Source: JASGCL01 sp965203915
Lineage (GTDB): Bacteria > Pseudomonadota > Alphaproteobacteria > JASGCL01
Assembly (NCBI GenBank): GCA_965203915.1
Contig: OZ241918.1
Span: forward strand, 1,302,001 to 1,366,000
DNA length: 64,000 bases
Reading direction: 5' to 3'
Shown: positions 44,051-52,782 of the stretch, one piece after another
How the letters are laid out: every line of letters starts with the position of its first letter
Position numbering within the stretch: position 1 is the first letter of the stretch
Program-made: the position numbers and the translations under genes
Notes under the pieces: generated by a model
Database searches by the model: none
Told to the model about the DNA's origin: nothing
What the model saw: only the letters and a program-made list of their open reading frames with translations

Positions 44051-44581
44051 TTACCTATAAGATTTATCCAATTCAATATTTTTCGCCAATTGCGATTCCC
44101 AACGGTCGCCATTGGCCAATAATTTTTCTTTGTTATAAAGAAATTCATTTTTGGTAAAGCCCGAAAATTCAAAATTGGGGCCTTGGACGATAGCATCCAC
44201 GGGGCAGGCTTCCTGGCACAAACCGCAATAAATACATTTCAGCATATCGATATCATAACGGGTGGTGCGGCGCGAGCCATCTTCTCGCGATTCGGCCTCG
44301 ATGGTGATGGCGCCCGCGGGGCAGACAGCCTCGCACAACTTGCAAGCAATGCAACGTTCCTCGCCATTGGGGTAGCGGCGCAGCGCATGTTCGCCGCGAA
44401 AGCGCGGCGACAGCGGACCCTTTTCATAGGGATAATTAAAGGTGTAGGATTTTTTAAACATTTGACGAAAGGTCAAAGCCAACCCCTTAACCAATTCGGC
44501 CAGCAACGGCGCAAAAACAGTATGCTGGCTTATCACGAACAGGCGATGCAACAGCCGAGGTTTTTTTGAATTTTTTTTCAT
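44051..44581 (-). CDS. nuoI: NADH-quinone oxidoreductase subunit I
   Basis: 176 residues. Two 4Fe-4S motifs, CIACKLCEAVCPAGAI near 77 and CIYCGLCQEACPVDAI near 116, hold clusters N6a and N6b. The lead YPYEKGPLSPRFRGEHALRR is typical. It lies in the peripheral arm near the quinone site. nuoH is 51 bases upstream, nuoJ 20 bases downstream. Confidence 0.97.
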   Translation of the reverse strand: MKKNSKKPRLLHRLFVISQHTVFAPLLAELVKGLALTFRQMFKKSYTFNYPYEKGPLSPRFRGEHALRRYPNGEERCIACKLCEAVCPAGAITIEAESREDGSRRTTRYDIDMLKCIYCGLCQEACPVDAIVQGPNFEFSGFTKNEFLYNKEKLLANGDRWESQLAKNIELDKSYR

Positions 44582-44632
44582 AAGATTTTTTATAACAATA
44601 TAATTTTTTATTCTGTGATTATTTTATTTTTA

Positions 44633-45694
44633 TTATTGGGGCAACAAATCAAAATAAAACAAAACAAAACTGGTCGCGACCAACCAAAATAAAGACATGG
44701 GCAAAAATACTTTCCAGCCGATACGCATCAACTGGTCATAGCGATAACGCGGGAATGCCGCCCGCACCCAAATGAAGAAAAACAAAATAGACGCTGTCTT
44801 TAAGAAAAACCACACAACCCCAGGCAACCAATTAAACGGCGCAACATCAAACGGTGGCAACCAACCGCCCAAAAATAATATCGCCGCCATGGCGCTTAAC
44901 AAAATCATGTTGGCATATTCAGCAAGATAAAACAAAGCAAATGTCATGGCCGAATATTCAACATTGTAGCCCGAGACCAATTCGGCCTCTGCCTCTGGCA
45001 GATCAAATGGCGCGCGGTTTGTTTCCGCCAGGGCAGAAATGATAAAAATAATAAATAACGGAAAAAATGGGAAGACAAACCAAATATGTTGCTGGCTTTC
45101 CACGACCTTGCTTAAATTGAGCGAGCCAACCGCCAACAACAATGAACAAAGCACAAAACCAATGGAAACTTCGTAAGACACCATTTGCGCCGCCGAGCGT
45201 AACGCACCAAGGAAAGCGTAAGAAGAATTGGATGCCCAGCCCGCAATAATAATACCATAAACCGACAAAGATGAAATGGCGAAGAGATACAAAACCCCCA
45301 AATTGATATTGGCCAAAACCAAATCTTTTTGAAAGGGAATCACCGCCCAAGCCGATAAAGAAAGCCCGAAGGTAATAATGGGGGCAAAGTAAAATAAAAA
45401 TTTGTTGGCCTTGGTGGGGAGGATGGTTTCCTTCAACAATAATTTCAGACCGTCGGCAAATGGTTGCAGCAAGCCCAATGGCCCAACCACATTGGGCCCC
45501 ATACGCCGTTGCATCGCGCCCAAAACCTTACGCTCGGCGTAGGTCATGTAAGCCACCGACAACAGCAAAGGAACAATAATCGCCAGCACCGCCAACACCG
45601 TAACGATGACATAGGCCAAGGCAGCCGCGCCACCATTTTGCCAAAAGCTATTACTCGACAACATTATTAACAATGAAGTTATATACTCAGTCAT
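44633..45694 (-). CDS. nuoH: NADH-quinone oxidoreductase subunit H
   Basis: 353 residues, eight membrane segments. YAERKVLGAMQRRMGPNVVG near 53-72, the quinone-chamber loop FALAETNRAPFDLPEAEAEL near 218 (here SALAETNRAPFDLPEAEAEL), and VSGYNVEYSAMTFALFYLAE identify it. NuoH forms most of the quinone-binding tunnel. nuoG is 21 bases upstream. Confidence 0.97.
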   Translation of the reverse strand: MTEYITSLLIMLSSNSFWQNGGAAALAYVIVTVLAVLAIIVPLLLSVAYMTYAERKVLGAMQRRMGPNVVGPLGLLQPFADGLKLLLKETILPTKANKFLFYFAPIITFGLSLSAWAVIPFQKDLVLANINLGVLYLFAISSLSVYGIIIAGWASNSSYAFLGALRSAAQMVSYEVSIGFVLCSLLLAVGSLNLSKVVESQQHIWFVFPFFPLFIIFIISALAETNRAPFDLPEAEAELVSGYNVEYSAMTFALFYLAEYANMILLSAMAAILFLGGWLPPFDVAPFNWLPGVVWFFLKTASILFFFIWVRAAFPRYRYDQLMRIGWKVFLPMSLFWLVATSFVLFYFDLLPQ

Positions 45695-45715
45695 TTTTAT
45701 ATTTTGTTATTTTAT

Positions 45716-47857
45716 TTAGGCTGCGTTTTTTTGTTTACCACTTTTTGTCGCCAAAAGCATGGATAAAAAAATATGGGCGCATTCGGCCATGGTGGGGGAG
45801 GCTCGCATCACCGCCGATGATTGATAAAAATTATTTTCAGAACCTTGAGGTGTTTCAAACGCCGCGTTGGCATCGGTCGCCCCCTTATCGCCGACAAACG
45901 GTGTCATGGTGATATTTGCTTTTTCGCCTTCGCTCAATCCTTTTTCGGCTAATTTGCTTAGCACCAGGGCGCGCAATTGATAGGGGTCGTCAAACCCAAC
46001 CTGCAACCCCAATTTTTTTGCCAGCATAAACCATATAACCGCATCGGCCTTGGCTTCGCCCTTCGGCGTCAAGGCTTGCAGGTTTTCTTGCAACATGGCG
46101 GAGCCATTGATATAGAGGCCGCCTTGTTCGCCCCAATTGGAAGCCGCAGGCAAAATGATATTGGCAAGGGCCGCACCGCGATCGCCATGACTGCCCTGAT
46201 ACACCACCGTGGTCTGTTGGCTGTTCCATGGTTTTTCAAACAACAATCCATCGTCGGCGCCCACCAGCCACAATAATTTTATTTTTCCCTTATGCAGTTT
46301 TTCGCGTAAGGCGGCGGTGGAATTTTCTTCGGGGGTATCGACATGCGCCCCCAACACCATGCCCCCAACCGTTGCCATGTTCTTTGCCAAATAATTGAAA
46401 GCCATGTTGTAATGTTGGGCAATTTGATTTGCCAAGGATAATATGGCCGCGCCATGTTTTCCAACATTGTCACCCAACACCAACATCGGTTGTTTGGCGG
46501 TTGATAATTTTTCAGCGATTTTATGTTTACCACTTAATATTTGCTCTAGCACGGCAACCTCATCGCCCAAATATTCATAGGGATAGGTCAAGTCATGGGC
46601 TTCATCCAGCGCACTGCCCACACGATAAATATTCATTTTTTGCCCTTTCAATTCTTGGCGGCGATAGGATTTCCTAATCCGTGCATTCCACACCGCGGCG
46701 TCCCACCGTGGGTTGACGCCGACCAACAACAAACAATCGGCTCCCTCCACCCCATCAAACCCGCTGTTCATGACATATTGTGATATATTATTGGCGGGGA
46801 GTTTTTCATCCTGCAGGCGGCATTCGATATGGGGTTTGGCTTGCGCGGTATCATGGGGGTAAAGGGCAGCCAGCACCTGTTGCACCGCCACCATGGTTTC
46901 CAAATTTGTTTCAGGGCCGAAAACAACCGCCACTTCATCGGCGGGTAATTTTTTTAATGCCGCCGCCAATTTATCATAGGCCGTTGCCCAATCGCTTGGC
47001 AATAATTTGCCCGCTTGCTTTATGTAGGGTTTATCAAGCCGTTGGTATTTCAAACCGTCATACAAAAAACGCGCGCGGTCGGACAACCATTCCTCATTGA
47101 TGGCTTCGTTAAGGCGTGGCGTGATAGAAAATATTTCGTTGCTACGGCTGGCAAATACCACATTGGTTCCCATGGCATCCGATAAATCCAATCCTGGGGT
47201 GTTGGTCATTTCCCACGAGCGCACCGCAAATTGCGCGGGTTTAGAAGTAAGCGCGCCGACAGGGCAGAGGTCTATCACATTGCCCGATAATTCCGAGCCC
47301 ACCAATTTTTCCAAAGACGATATTTCGGCATTTTCGCCGCGCCCCAATAGGCCAATATCGGGCTGGCCCGCCACTTCCTCGACAAACCTGACACAGCGGG
47401 TGCAATGGATGCAACGCGTCATGACGGTGGCTATCAGGGGGCCAAAATTTTTATCCGCCACCGCGCGTTTGGGTTCCTTATAACGCGATGCCACACGACC
47501 ATAACCCATGGCTTGGTCTTGCAAATCGCATTGCCCCCCTTGGTCGCATATCGGGCAATCAAGCGGGTGGTTAATAAGCAAAAATTCCATCACGCCAGCG
47601 CGGGCTTGCTTCACCATCTCGCTATCGGTAAAAATTTCCATGTTGGGGGCAATGGGTAAAGCGCAAGAGGCTTGCGGTTTGGGCGGGCCTGGCTTCACCT
47701 CCACCAGGCACATGCGGCAATTGCCCGCGATGGATAATCTATCGTGATAACAAAATCTTGGGATTTCGATGCCAACTTGCTCGCAAGCTTGCAAAACAGT
47801 GAAGCCAGAATCAACTTCGACTTCTTGGTTATTAATTTTTATTTTAACCGCAGGCAT
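45716..47857 (-). CDS. nuoG: NADH-quinone oxidoreductase subunit G
   Basis: 713 residues. The N-terminal 2Fe-2S domain has IPRFCYHDRLSIAGNCRMCL near 34-53 and a second pair of Cys; the His-ligated 4Fe-4S cluster lies in LLINHPLDCPICDQGGQCDL near 93-112, and the next in CIHCTRCVRFVEE. The C-terminal molybdopterin-oxidoreductase-like domain (about 215-600) lacks the cofactor role in this family. It carries electrons from the flavin side to NuoI. It follows the transporter-like guest gene (47898-48623) by 40 bases instead of nuoF, the usual neighbour. Confidence 0.96.
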   Translation of the reverse strand: MPAVKIKINNQEVEVDSGFTVLQACEQVGIEIPRFCYHDRLSIAGNCRMCLVEVKPGPPKPQASCALPIAPNMEIFTDSEMVKQARAGVMEFLLINHPLDCPICDQGGQCDLQDQAMGYGRVASRYKEPKRAVADKNFGPLIATVMTRCIHCTRCVRFVEEVAGQPDIGLLGRGENAEISSLEKLVGSELSGNVIDLCPVGALTSKPAQFAVRSWEMTNTPGLDLSDAMGTNVVFASRSNEIFSITPRLNEAINEEWLSDRARFLYDGLKYQRLDKPYIKQAGKLLPSDWATAYDKLAAALKKLPADEVAVVFGPETNLETMVAVQQVLAALYPHDTAQAKPHIECRLQDEKLPANNISQYVMNSGFDGVEGADCLLLVGVNPRWDAAVWNARIRKSYRRQELKGQKMNIYRVGSALDEAHDLTYPYEYLGDEVAVLEQILSGKHKIAEKLSTAKQPMLVLGDNVGKHGAAILSLANQIAQHYNMAFNYLAKNMATVGGMVLGAHVDTPEENSTAALREKLHKGKIKLLWLVGADDGLLFEKPWNSQQTTVVYQGSHGDRGAALANIILPAASNWGEQGGLYINGSAMLQENLQALTPKGEAKADAVIWFMLAKKLGLQVGFDDPYQLRALVLSKLAEKGLSEGEKANITMTPFVGDKGATDANAAFETPQGSENNFYQSSAVMRASPTMAECAHIFLSMLLATKSGKQKNAA

Positions 47858-47897
47858 GGCCTTCTATACAAAATGCCCCAATAAAAATCAACTTGCT

Positions 47898-48623
47898 TTA
47901 ATAAATAAAAAACAAAAACGGCGCGAGCAGTTTTATTCCGACCGCCGCCGCCGCAACGCAACTGGCGTAACCCAAAGCATCATGCAAACGTTGAAAATTA
48001 ATTTTTAACCAAGCCAGCGGCTGGCTTATCATCATGATGAATCCTGCCATGCCCGCCATCACCCCCAAAGAAAAAATAAACAAGTTTAAGAATCCTTCGG
48101 CGGGTGCCGCCATGGCGAGCAACCCCACCACCACCAAATCGCCCGAACCCGCCAAACCATGCACCATGCCAACCATGAAGGCCGCACGCGAATGACCATG
48201 ATGATGGTGGGTTGATTGCGCATGGGAATGAAAATGCAAATGGGTGACATCATCATGGTTGTGGCGGTGCACGTGAATTTTTAAACGGCGCAACCTGACG
48301 AAATAGTAGACAGCCAAGCCTAGCATCATGATGCCCACCACCCCTTCCAACCATTTGCTCCAACTGGGTGAAATGCTAACACGTAATTGCCAAGCCAAAA
48401 ACCCCACCAACAACAAGGTGAAGCCATGCCCCACGCCCCAAAAAATGGTGCGCCGTAACATGGCATGTCTTATGTGGCGTTGTTGGTGCTTTTTATCCTG
48501 CCCTTTTTCCTGCATTGCTTCATGAACATCGCTGTTCATGACCGCAATGGCGGAAAGATGATCGCTTTCGAGCCCATGGGCTAATCCGCGTAGCAGACTG
48601 AGAGATAACAACGGCAACAGCAT
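47898..48623 (-). CDS. Nickel/cobalt transporter-like membrane protein with His-rich loop
   Basis: 241 residues, about six membrane segments. The first carries HGLESDHLSAIAVMNS, resembling the HxxxxDH signature of the NiCoT/UreH-type nickel transporters; a later GMVHGLAGSGDLVVVGLLA resembles their second signature. The cytoplasmic or periplasmic loop at about 112-145 is His-rich (HVHRHNHDDVTHLHFHSHA then HHHHGHS), which suits metal binding. The metal is not proven; cobalt would suit B12 use by the corrinoid protein and mutase in this window. It lies inside the nuo operon between bioY (18 bases) and nuoG (40 bases). Confidence 0.65.
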   Translation of the reverse strand: MLLPLLSLSLLRGLAHGLESDHLSAIAVMNSDVHEAMQEKGQDKKHQQRHIRHAMLRRTIFWGVGHGFTLLLVGFLAWQLRVSISPSWSKWLEGVVGIMMLGLAVYYFVRLRRLKIHVHRHNHDDVTHLHFHSHAQSTHHHHGHSRAAFMVGMVHGLAGSGDLVVVGLLAMAAPAEGFLNLFIFSLGVMAGMAGFIMMISQPLAWLKINFQRLHDALGYASCVAAAAVGIKLLAPFLFFIY

Positions 48624-48641
48624 AGATGGATTTGAGTGGTT

Positions 48642-49292
48642 TTATCGCTTCTTCAAGAAGCCAACCGCCGACAAGGCCAATCCCAAACAACCCGCTTTGA
48701 TTATTTCAGGCAAAATAAAGGGCATCACACCAACCGCCCAGGCCTGACCAATATTGAATAAATAAGTCAGCCACAACATGCCCATGGCAAAAATAATTAC
48801 CAAACCCAACAAAGCAATCAGCGCGGCGTAAAGGAAAGTTTTGCTGGGCGAGATAGCCTGACGAGCCAATAATTTTTCTTTCAAATAACCAACAACAAAA
48901 ACCGCCGCCACAAAACCCATGATATAACCACCCGTAGGCGATAACAAAGTCATCAAACCAAATTTACCACCCGAAAAAACGGGAGCCCCCATCAAACCAA
49001 CCGTAACATAACCCACAATAGACGAGAAAGATTCGGCGCGACTGTAAAGCAAAGCCATCAACAAAATAGCAAAGGTTTGCAAGGTTATCGGCACGGGTTG
49101 GATAGGAATGGTGATATTGGTTGCGGCATAAACCAAGAACATGCCACCCATAATTTTAAATAAACTTTCGATATTGGCAAGCGATTTAAAATCACTGCCC
49201 TTCAATAACAAACCAACCGCCGCGCGGGGTTGCGCCATGTTAGAGCCCGCAACGAACTCCCTGATAACATCTGATTCGTTTTTATATCGCAT
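48642..49292 (-). CDS. bioY: Biotin transporter BioY (S component)
   Basis: 216 residues; about six membrane segments. Recognised by TNITIPIQPVPITLQTFAIL near 58-77, SSIVGYVTVGLMGAPVFSGG near 90, GLMTLLSPTGGYIMGFVAAV near 111-130, and a late LPEIIKAGCLGLALSAVGFL. BioY binds biotin, alone or with the ECF ATPase module. The first 18 residues may not be translated; ATG at 49238 (MAQPRAAVG) is an alternative. It sits within the nuo operon 58 bases after nuoF, in a gap partly filled by a palindromic repeat (49340-49354). birA at the end of the operon is the matching ligase. Confidence 0.9.
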   Translation of the reverse strand: MRYKNESDVIREFVAGSNMAQPRAAVGLLLKGSDFKSLANIESLFKIMGGMFLVYAATNITIPIQPVPITLQTFAILLMALLYSRAESFSSIVGYVTVGLMGAPVFSGGKFGLMTLLSPTGGYIMGFVAAVFVVGYLKEKLLARQAISPSKTFLYAALIALLGLVIIFAMGMLWLTYLFNIGQAWAVGVMPFILPEIIKAGCLGLALSAVGFLKKR

Positions 49293-49339
49293 GGCGGATT
49301 TTATAACTTTTTTTCCCTGGTTTGTAAAGATTATTTTTA

Positions 49340-49354
49340 CTAGGCGAAGCCTAG
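49340..49354 (-). repeat. Palindromic element copy D, overlapping the nuoF stop
   Basis: Read on the minus strand CTAGGC-TTC-GCCTAG. The nuoF stop TAG (49353-49351) is part of the left arm. No AACCAAACT tail follows in this copy; an AT-rich stretch (TAAAAATAATC) does. Confidence 0.85.
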
Positions 49355-50631
49355 GCTACTCGCCTGCGTTCCTTATTTAACCTGTCTTCTATCTCGTCGC
49401 GGAAATGGCGAAACAATCCTTGCACGGGCCAGGCCGCGGCATCGGCAAGGGCGCAAATGGTTTTCCCCTCCATCTGTCCCGCTATACTTAGGGCAAGGTC
49501 GATGTCCTCCACCGAACCAACCCCATCGGCTATCCGCTTCATGGTGCGATACAACCACCCCGCCCCCTCGCGGCATGGGGTGCACTGGCCACAAGACTCA
49601 TGTTTGTAAAAATAAGAAAGACGGGTGATGGCCTTTAACAAATCGGTGGAATGATCCATGACAATAACCGCCGCGGTGCCCAGGCCTGTCTTATGTTCTT
49701 TCAGCGCATCAAAATCCATCAACACATCGTCGCAAATTTTTTGCGGTATCAGGGGGGTTGATGAACCGCCAGGAATAACGGCTTTCAAATTTTTCCAACC
49801 ACCGCGCACGCCGCCCGCATGTTGTTCAATCAATTCTTTTAAGGGGATGGACATGGCTTCCTCGATATTGCATGGCGCGTTAACATGGCCTGAGATAGAA
49901 AAAATCTTAGTCCCGCTGTTGTTGGCGCGCCCGAATGATTTAAACCAATCAGGACCACGGCGCAAAATGGTCGGCACCACGGCAATCGATTCCACATTAT
50001 TCACGGTGGTCGGGCAACCATAAAGCCCCGCCCCCGCGGGAAATGGTGGCTTCAACCTTGGTTGGCCTTTTTTTCCTTCCAAACTTTCTAACAACGCCGA
50101 TTCCTCGCCACAAATATAAGCCCCCGCACCGCGATGCACATACAAATCAAGGTCATAACCCGACCCCGCGGCATTTTTGCCCAACAACCCCGCATCATAG
50201 GCTTCGTCGACTGCTTTTTGTAATGCCTCTGCCTCACGGATAAATTCACCGCGAATATAAATGTAACAAGCCTTTGCTTGGATGGCGAAACTGGCTATCA
50301 ATGCCCCTTCGATTAATTTATGGGGGTCGTTGCGAATAATTTCACGGTCTTTGCAGGTGCCTGGCTCCGACTCATCGGCGTTGATAACCAAATAATGGGG
50401 GCGGGCGGGGTCAACTTCCTTGGGCATAAAACTCCATTTTAATCCCGTGCTAAAACCCGCGCCGCCGCGACCACGCAACCCCGAATCCTGCACCGATTTA
50501 ATAATTTTTTCCCGCCCCCAAGCCAATATATCTTTGGTTTTATCCCAATCGCCGCGTTGCTTGGCGGCCGCCAGATCAGCCGCCCCCTGCCCCCACAGGT
50601 TGGTAAATATTTTATCTTTGTTGGCTAACAT
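49351..50631 (-). CDS. nuoF: NADH-quinone oxidoreductase subunit F
   Basis: 426 residues. NADH/FMN-binding GLRGRGGAGFSTGLKWSFMP near 54-73, the second glycine motif GAGAYICGEESALLESLEGK near 171, and the N3 cluster ESCGQCTPCREG near 346-357 are present. It accepts electrons from NADH. It follows nuoE by 22 bases. Its last codons run directly into the palindromic element (Val-Ala-stop), so its C-terminus may be shaped by the repeat. Confidence 0.97.
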   Translation of the reverse strand: MLANKDKIFTNLWGQGAADLAAAKQRGDWDKTKDILAWGREKIIKSVQDSGLRGRGGAGFSTGLKWSFMPKEVDPARPHYLVINADESEPGTCKDREIIRNDPHKLIEGALIASFAIQAKACYIYIRGEFIREAEALQKAVDEAYDAGLLGKNAAGSGYDLDLYVHRGAGAYICGEESALLESLEGKKGQPRLKPPFPAGAGLYGCPTTVNNVESIAVVPTILRRGPDWFKSFGRANNSGTKIFSISGHVNAPCNIEEAMSIPLKELIEQHAGGVRGGWKNLKAVIPGGSSTPLIPQKICDDVLMDFDALKEHKTGLGTAAVIVMDHSTDLLKAITRLSYFYKHESCGQCTPCREGAGWLYRTMKRIADGVGSVEDIDLALSIAGQMEGKTICALADAAAWPVQGLFRHFRDEIEDRLNKERRRVA

Positions 50632-50653
50632 AATAATATCCTATAAATAATGA

Positions 50654-51226
50654 CTAAGCGGTTTTTATCTTGGGTTCGGAACGCACGCGCCCCGTTTGCG
50701 ATCCAGCCTTCGGGGTTTTGCCATTTTTCAATGATTGCAAAATAGCAACGATGCTTTCGGGGCTTAAATCTTCATAATAATCATCATTGATTTGCACCAT
50801 CGGCGCGTTGCAACATGCCCCCAAACATTCAACCTCGCTCAGGGTGAATAATCCATCGCTTGTGGTTTGCCCCTTTTCGATATGCAGGAAATCTTTTATC
50901 GCCTGCATAATTTGTTCGCTGCCCGATAACATACATGGTGTGGTGCCGCATAATTGCACATGGTATTTACCAACGGGCTTAAGGTTAAACATGGTGAAGA
51001 AACTAGCCACTTCATAAACCCTGATGACGGGCATGCCAAGCATATCGGCAATTTTTTGTATCATGCTGTCATTCACCACCGACACGCCCGTTTGCGCCAA
51101 TTGCTGGCGTTGCGCCAAATCTAACAAAGCCAACACCGCCGACCGTTGCCGCCCCGCGGGATACTTCGCCATGGCCGCTTCGGCTTTTTTTATATTCTCG
51201 GGGGTATATTGAAAATCTTGGCTCAT
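50654..51226 (-). CDS. nuoE: NADH-quinone oxidoreductase subunit E
   Basis: 190 residues, thioredoxin-like fold. The 2Fe-2S (N1a) ligands are in VQLCGTTPCMLSG near 90-102 and VECLGACCNAPMVQINDDYY near 132-151. The start MSQDFQYTPENIKKAEAAMA is typical. It pairs with NuoF at the tip of the peripheral arm. nuoD is 8 bases upstream. Confidence 0.97.
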   Translation of the reverse strand: MSQDFQYTPENIKKAEAAMAKYPAGRQRSAVLALLDLAQRQQLAQTGVSVVNDSMIQKIADMLGMPVIRVYEVASFFTMFNLKPVGKYHVQLCGTTPCMLSGSEQIMQAIKDFLHIEKGQTTSDGLFTLSEVECLGACCNAPMVQINDDYYEDLSPESIVAILQSLKNGKTPKAGSQTGRVRSEPKIKTA

Positions 51227-51234
51227 GTTTTTTC

Positions 51235-52599
51235 TTACCTATCAATTTCACCAAAAACAATATCCAATGACCCTAAAATAGCCACCGAATCGGCGAGCAT
51301 ATGCCCTTTGCATAAATGATCCATCACTTGCAAGTGCGGGAATCCTGGGGCGCGTATATGACATTTGTAGGGGCGATTCCCGCCAGTGCTGACCAAATAA
51401 ACGCCAAATTCCCCTTTGGGGGCTTCCACCGCGGTGTAGGTTTCGCCGCGCGGCACGGCAAATCCTTCGGTGTATAATTTAAAATGGGCTATCATATCTT
51501 CCATATTTTTTTTCATGGCGTCGCGGCGCGGCGGGGCAAAACGATGGTCGTCGGGCAAAACCTCGCCCCCTGGCATATCGCGTAAAGCCTGCTTAATAAT
51601 TTTTAGCGACTCCCTCATCTCCGCCATCCTTACCAAATAACGGCTGTAGCAATCGCCGTGGGTTGCTATCGCCACATCAAATTCCATTTTATCATAAACA
51701 TCATAGGGTTGGTTTTTTCGTAAATCCCACAACACGCCCGACGCCCTTAAAACTGGTCCCGTCAAACCCCAAGCCAGGGCATCGTCTTTGCTGATAATCC
51801 CAATATCGACCGAACGTTGTTTAAAAATACGATTGTTGGTTAGCAAATTTTCTAAATCGTCGATACATTTGGGGAATTGATCGGCCCAAGCCGCAATCTG
51901 TTCGGGCATATTTTTTGGTAAATCTTGGTGAACCCCGCCAACCCGAAAATAATTGGCATGAAGGCGCGCGCCCGAAACCCCTTCATAAAATTCCATCAAT
52001 TTTTCGCGTTGCTCGAATGCCCAAAATATGGGTGTCATGGCACCAACATCCATGGCGAAGGCGGGAATATTCAACAAGTGATTCAATATGCGGGTTATTT
52101 CACAAAACAGCACGCGGATATATTGGGCGCGCGGTGGTGGCGTCAATTGCAACAATTTTTCGGCCGCCAAGACGAAAGCATGTTCTTGCGACATGGGCGA
52201 CACATAATCCAACCTGTCAAAATAGGGGATAGCCTGCATGTAGGTTTTGTGTTCTATCAATTTTTCGGTGCCGCGGTGCAGCAAACCAATATGGGGATCA
52301 AGCCTTTCGATAACCTCGCCATCCATCTCGGTTATCATGCGCAACACACCATGCGCCGCGGGGTGTTGCGGGCCAAAATTAAATGTCATGGTTTTGATGG
52401 TTGGATCTTTTTTACGCGCCGCCTTTTCGTCGGCCATCAAATGGGGGTCATAAATTTCGGTGGCTGGGCTAGCCTCCACAAATATTGCGGCGTTTTTTAC
52501 CGCACGCCGCGCCATGCGCCATAATTCGGCGGGCGACGGGCGGTTCTTCTTCGCCACCCGTTTTTTTGCCGTTGGTTTTATCTTTTTCTTACCTTGCAT
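51235..52599 (-). CDS. nuoD: NADH-quinone oxidoreductase subunit D, with basic N-terminal extension
   Basis: 454 residues; relatives have about 390-415. The conserved part begins TMTFNFGPQHPAAHGVLRMI near residue 70 and includes the quinone-site IGLLHRGTEKLIE, YFDRLDYVSPMSQEHAFVLA and the late DHLCKGHMLADSVAILGSLD. The first 55 residues are basic and low in complexity (QGKKKIKPTAKKRVAKKNRP). ATG at 52437 (MADEKAARKK) is a plausible shorter start; neither has a good ribosome-binding site. Upstream, 183 bases and a guest gene separate it from nuoC. Confidence 0.95.
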   Translation of the reverse strand: MQGKKKIKPTAKKRVAKKNRPSPAELWRMARRAVKNAAIFVEASPATEIYDPHLMADEKAARKKDPTIKTMTFNFGPQHPAAHGVLRMITEMDGEVIERLDPHIGLLHRGTEKLIEHKTYMQAIPYFDRLDYVSPMSQEHAFVLAAEKLLQLTPPPRAQYIRVLFCEITRILNHLLNIPAFAMDVGAMTPIFWAFEQREKLMEFYEGVSGARLHANYFRVGGVHQDLPKNMPEQIAAWADQFPKCIDDLENLLTNNRIFKQRSVDIGIISKDDALAWGLTGPVLRASGVLWDLRKNQPYDVYDKMEFDVAIATHGDCYSRYLVRMAEMRESLKIIKQALRDMPGGEVLPDDHRFAPPRRDAMKKNMEDMIAHFKLYTEGFAVPRGETYTAVEAPKGEFGVYLVSTGGNRPYKCHIRAPGFPHLQVMDHLCKGHMLADSVAILGSLDIVFGEIDR

Positions 52600-52782
52600 A
52601 TTTTTATTTTATTTTTTTATTCTTGTTGGTTTATTTATTATCTTGATGATGGCGAGCCCCTTCACCCATAATCTATTGTGTATGCTATGTTGTCGCTGTG
52701 TTGTCGCTATATTATCCCTATATTGTGCTTGTATTAAATGGCGCGCAATGTGATCCGTTATTAATAATTTACCAATAGCAAA
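52600..52782 (-). promoter_or_regulatory. AT-rich gap with possible internal nuo promoter
   Basis: 183 bases between the guest gene and nuoD. On the minus strand TTGCGC followed after 17 bases by CAATAT, with a second AT-rich hexamer nearby (GATAATAT), could restart transcription. Two AGCGACAA units lie 10 bases apart. None is strong. Confidence 0.25.
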
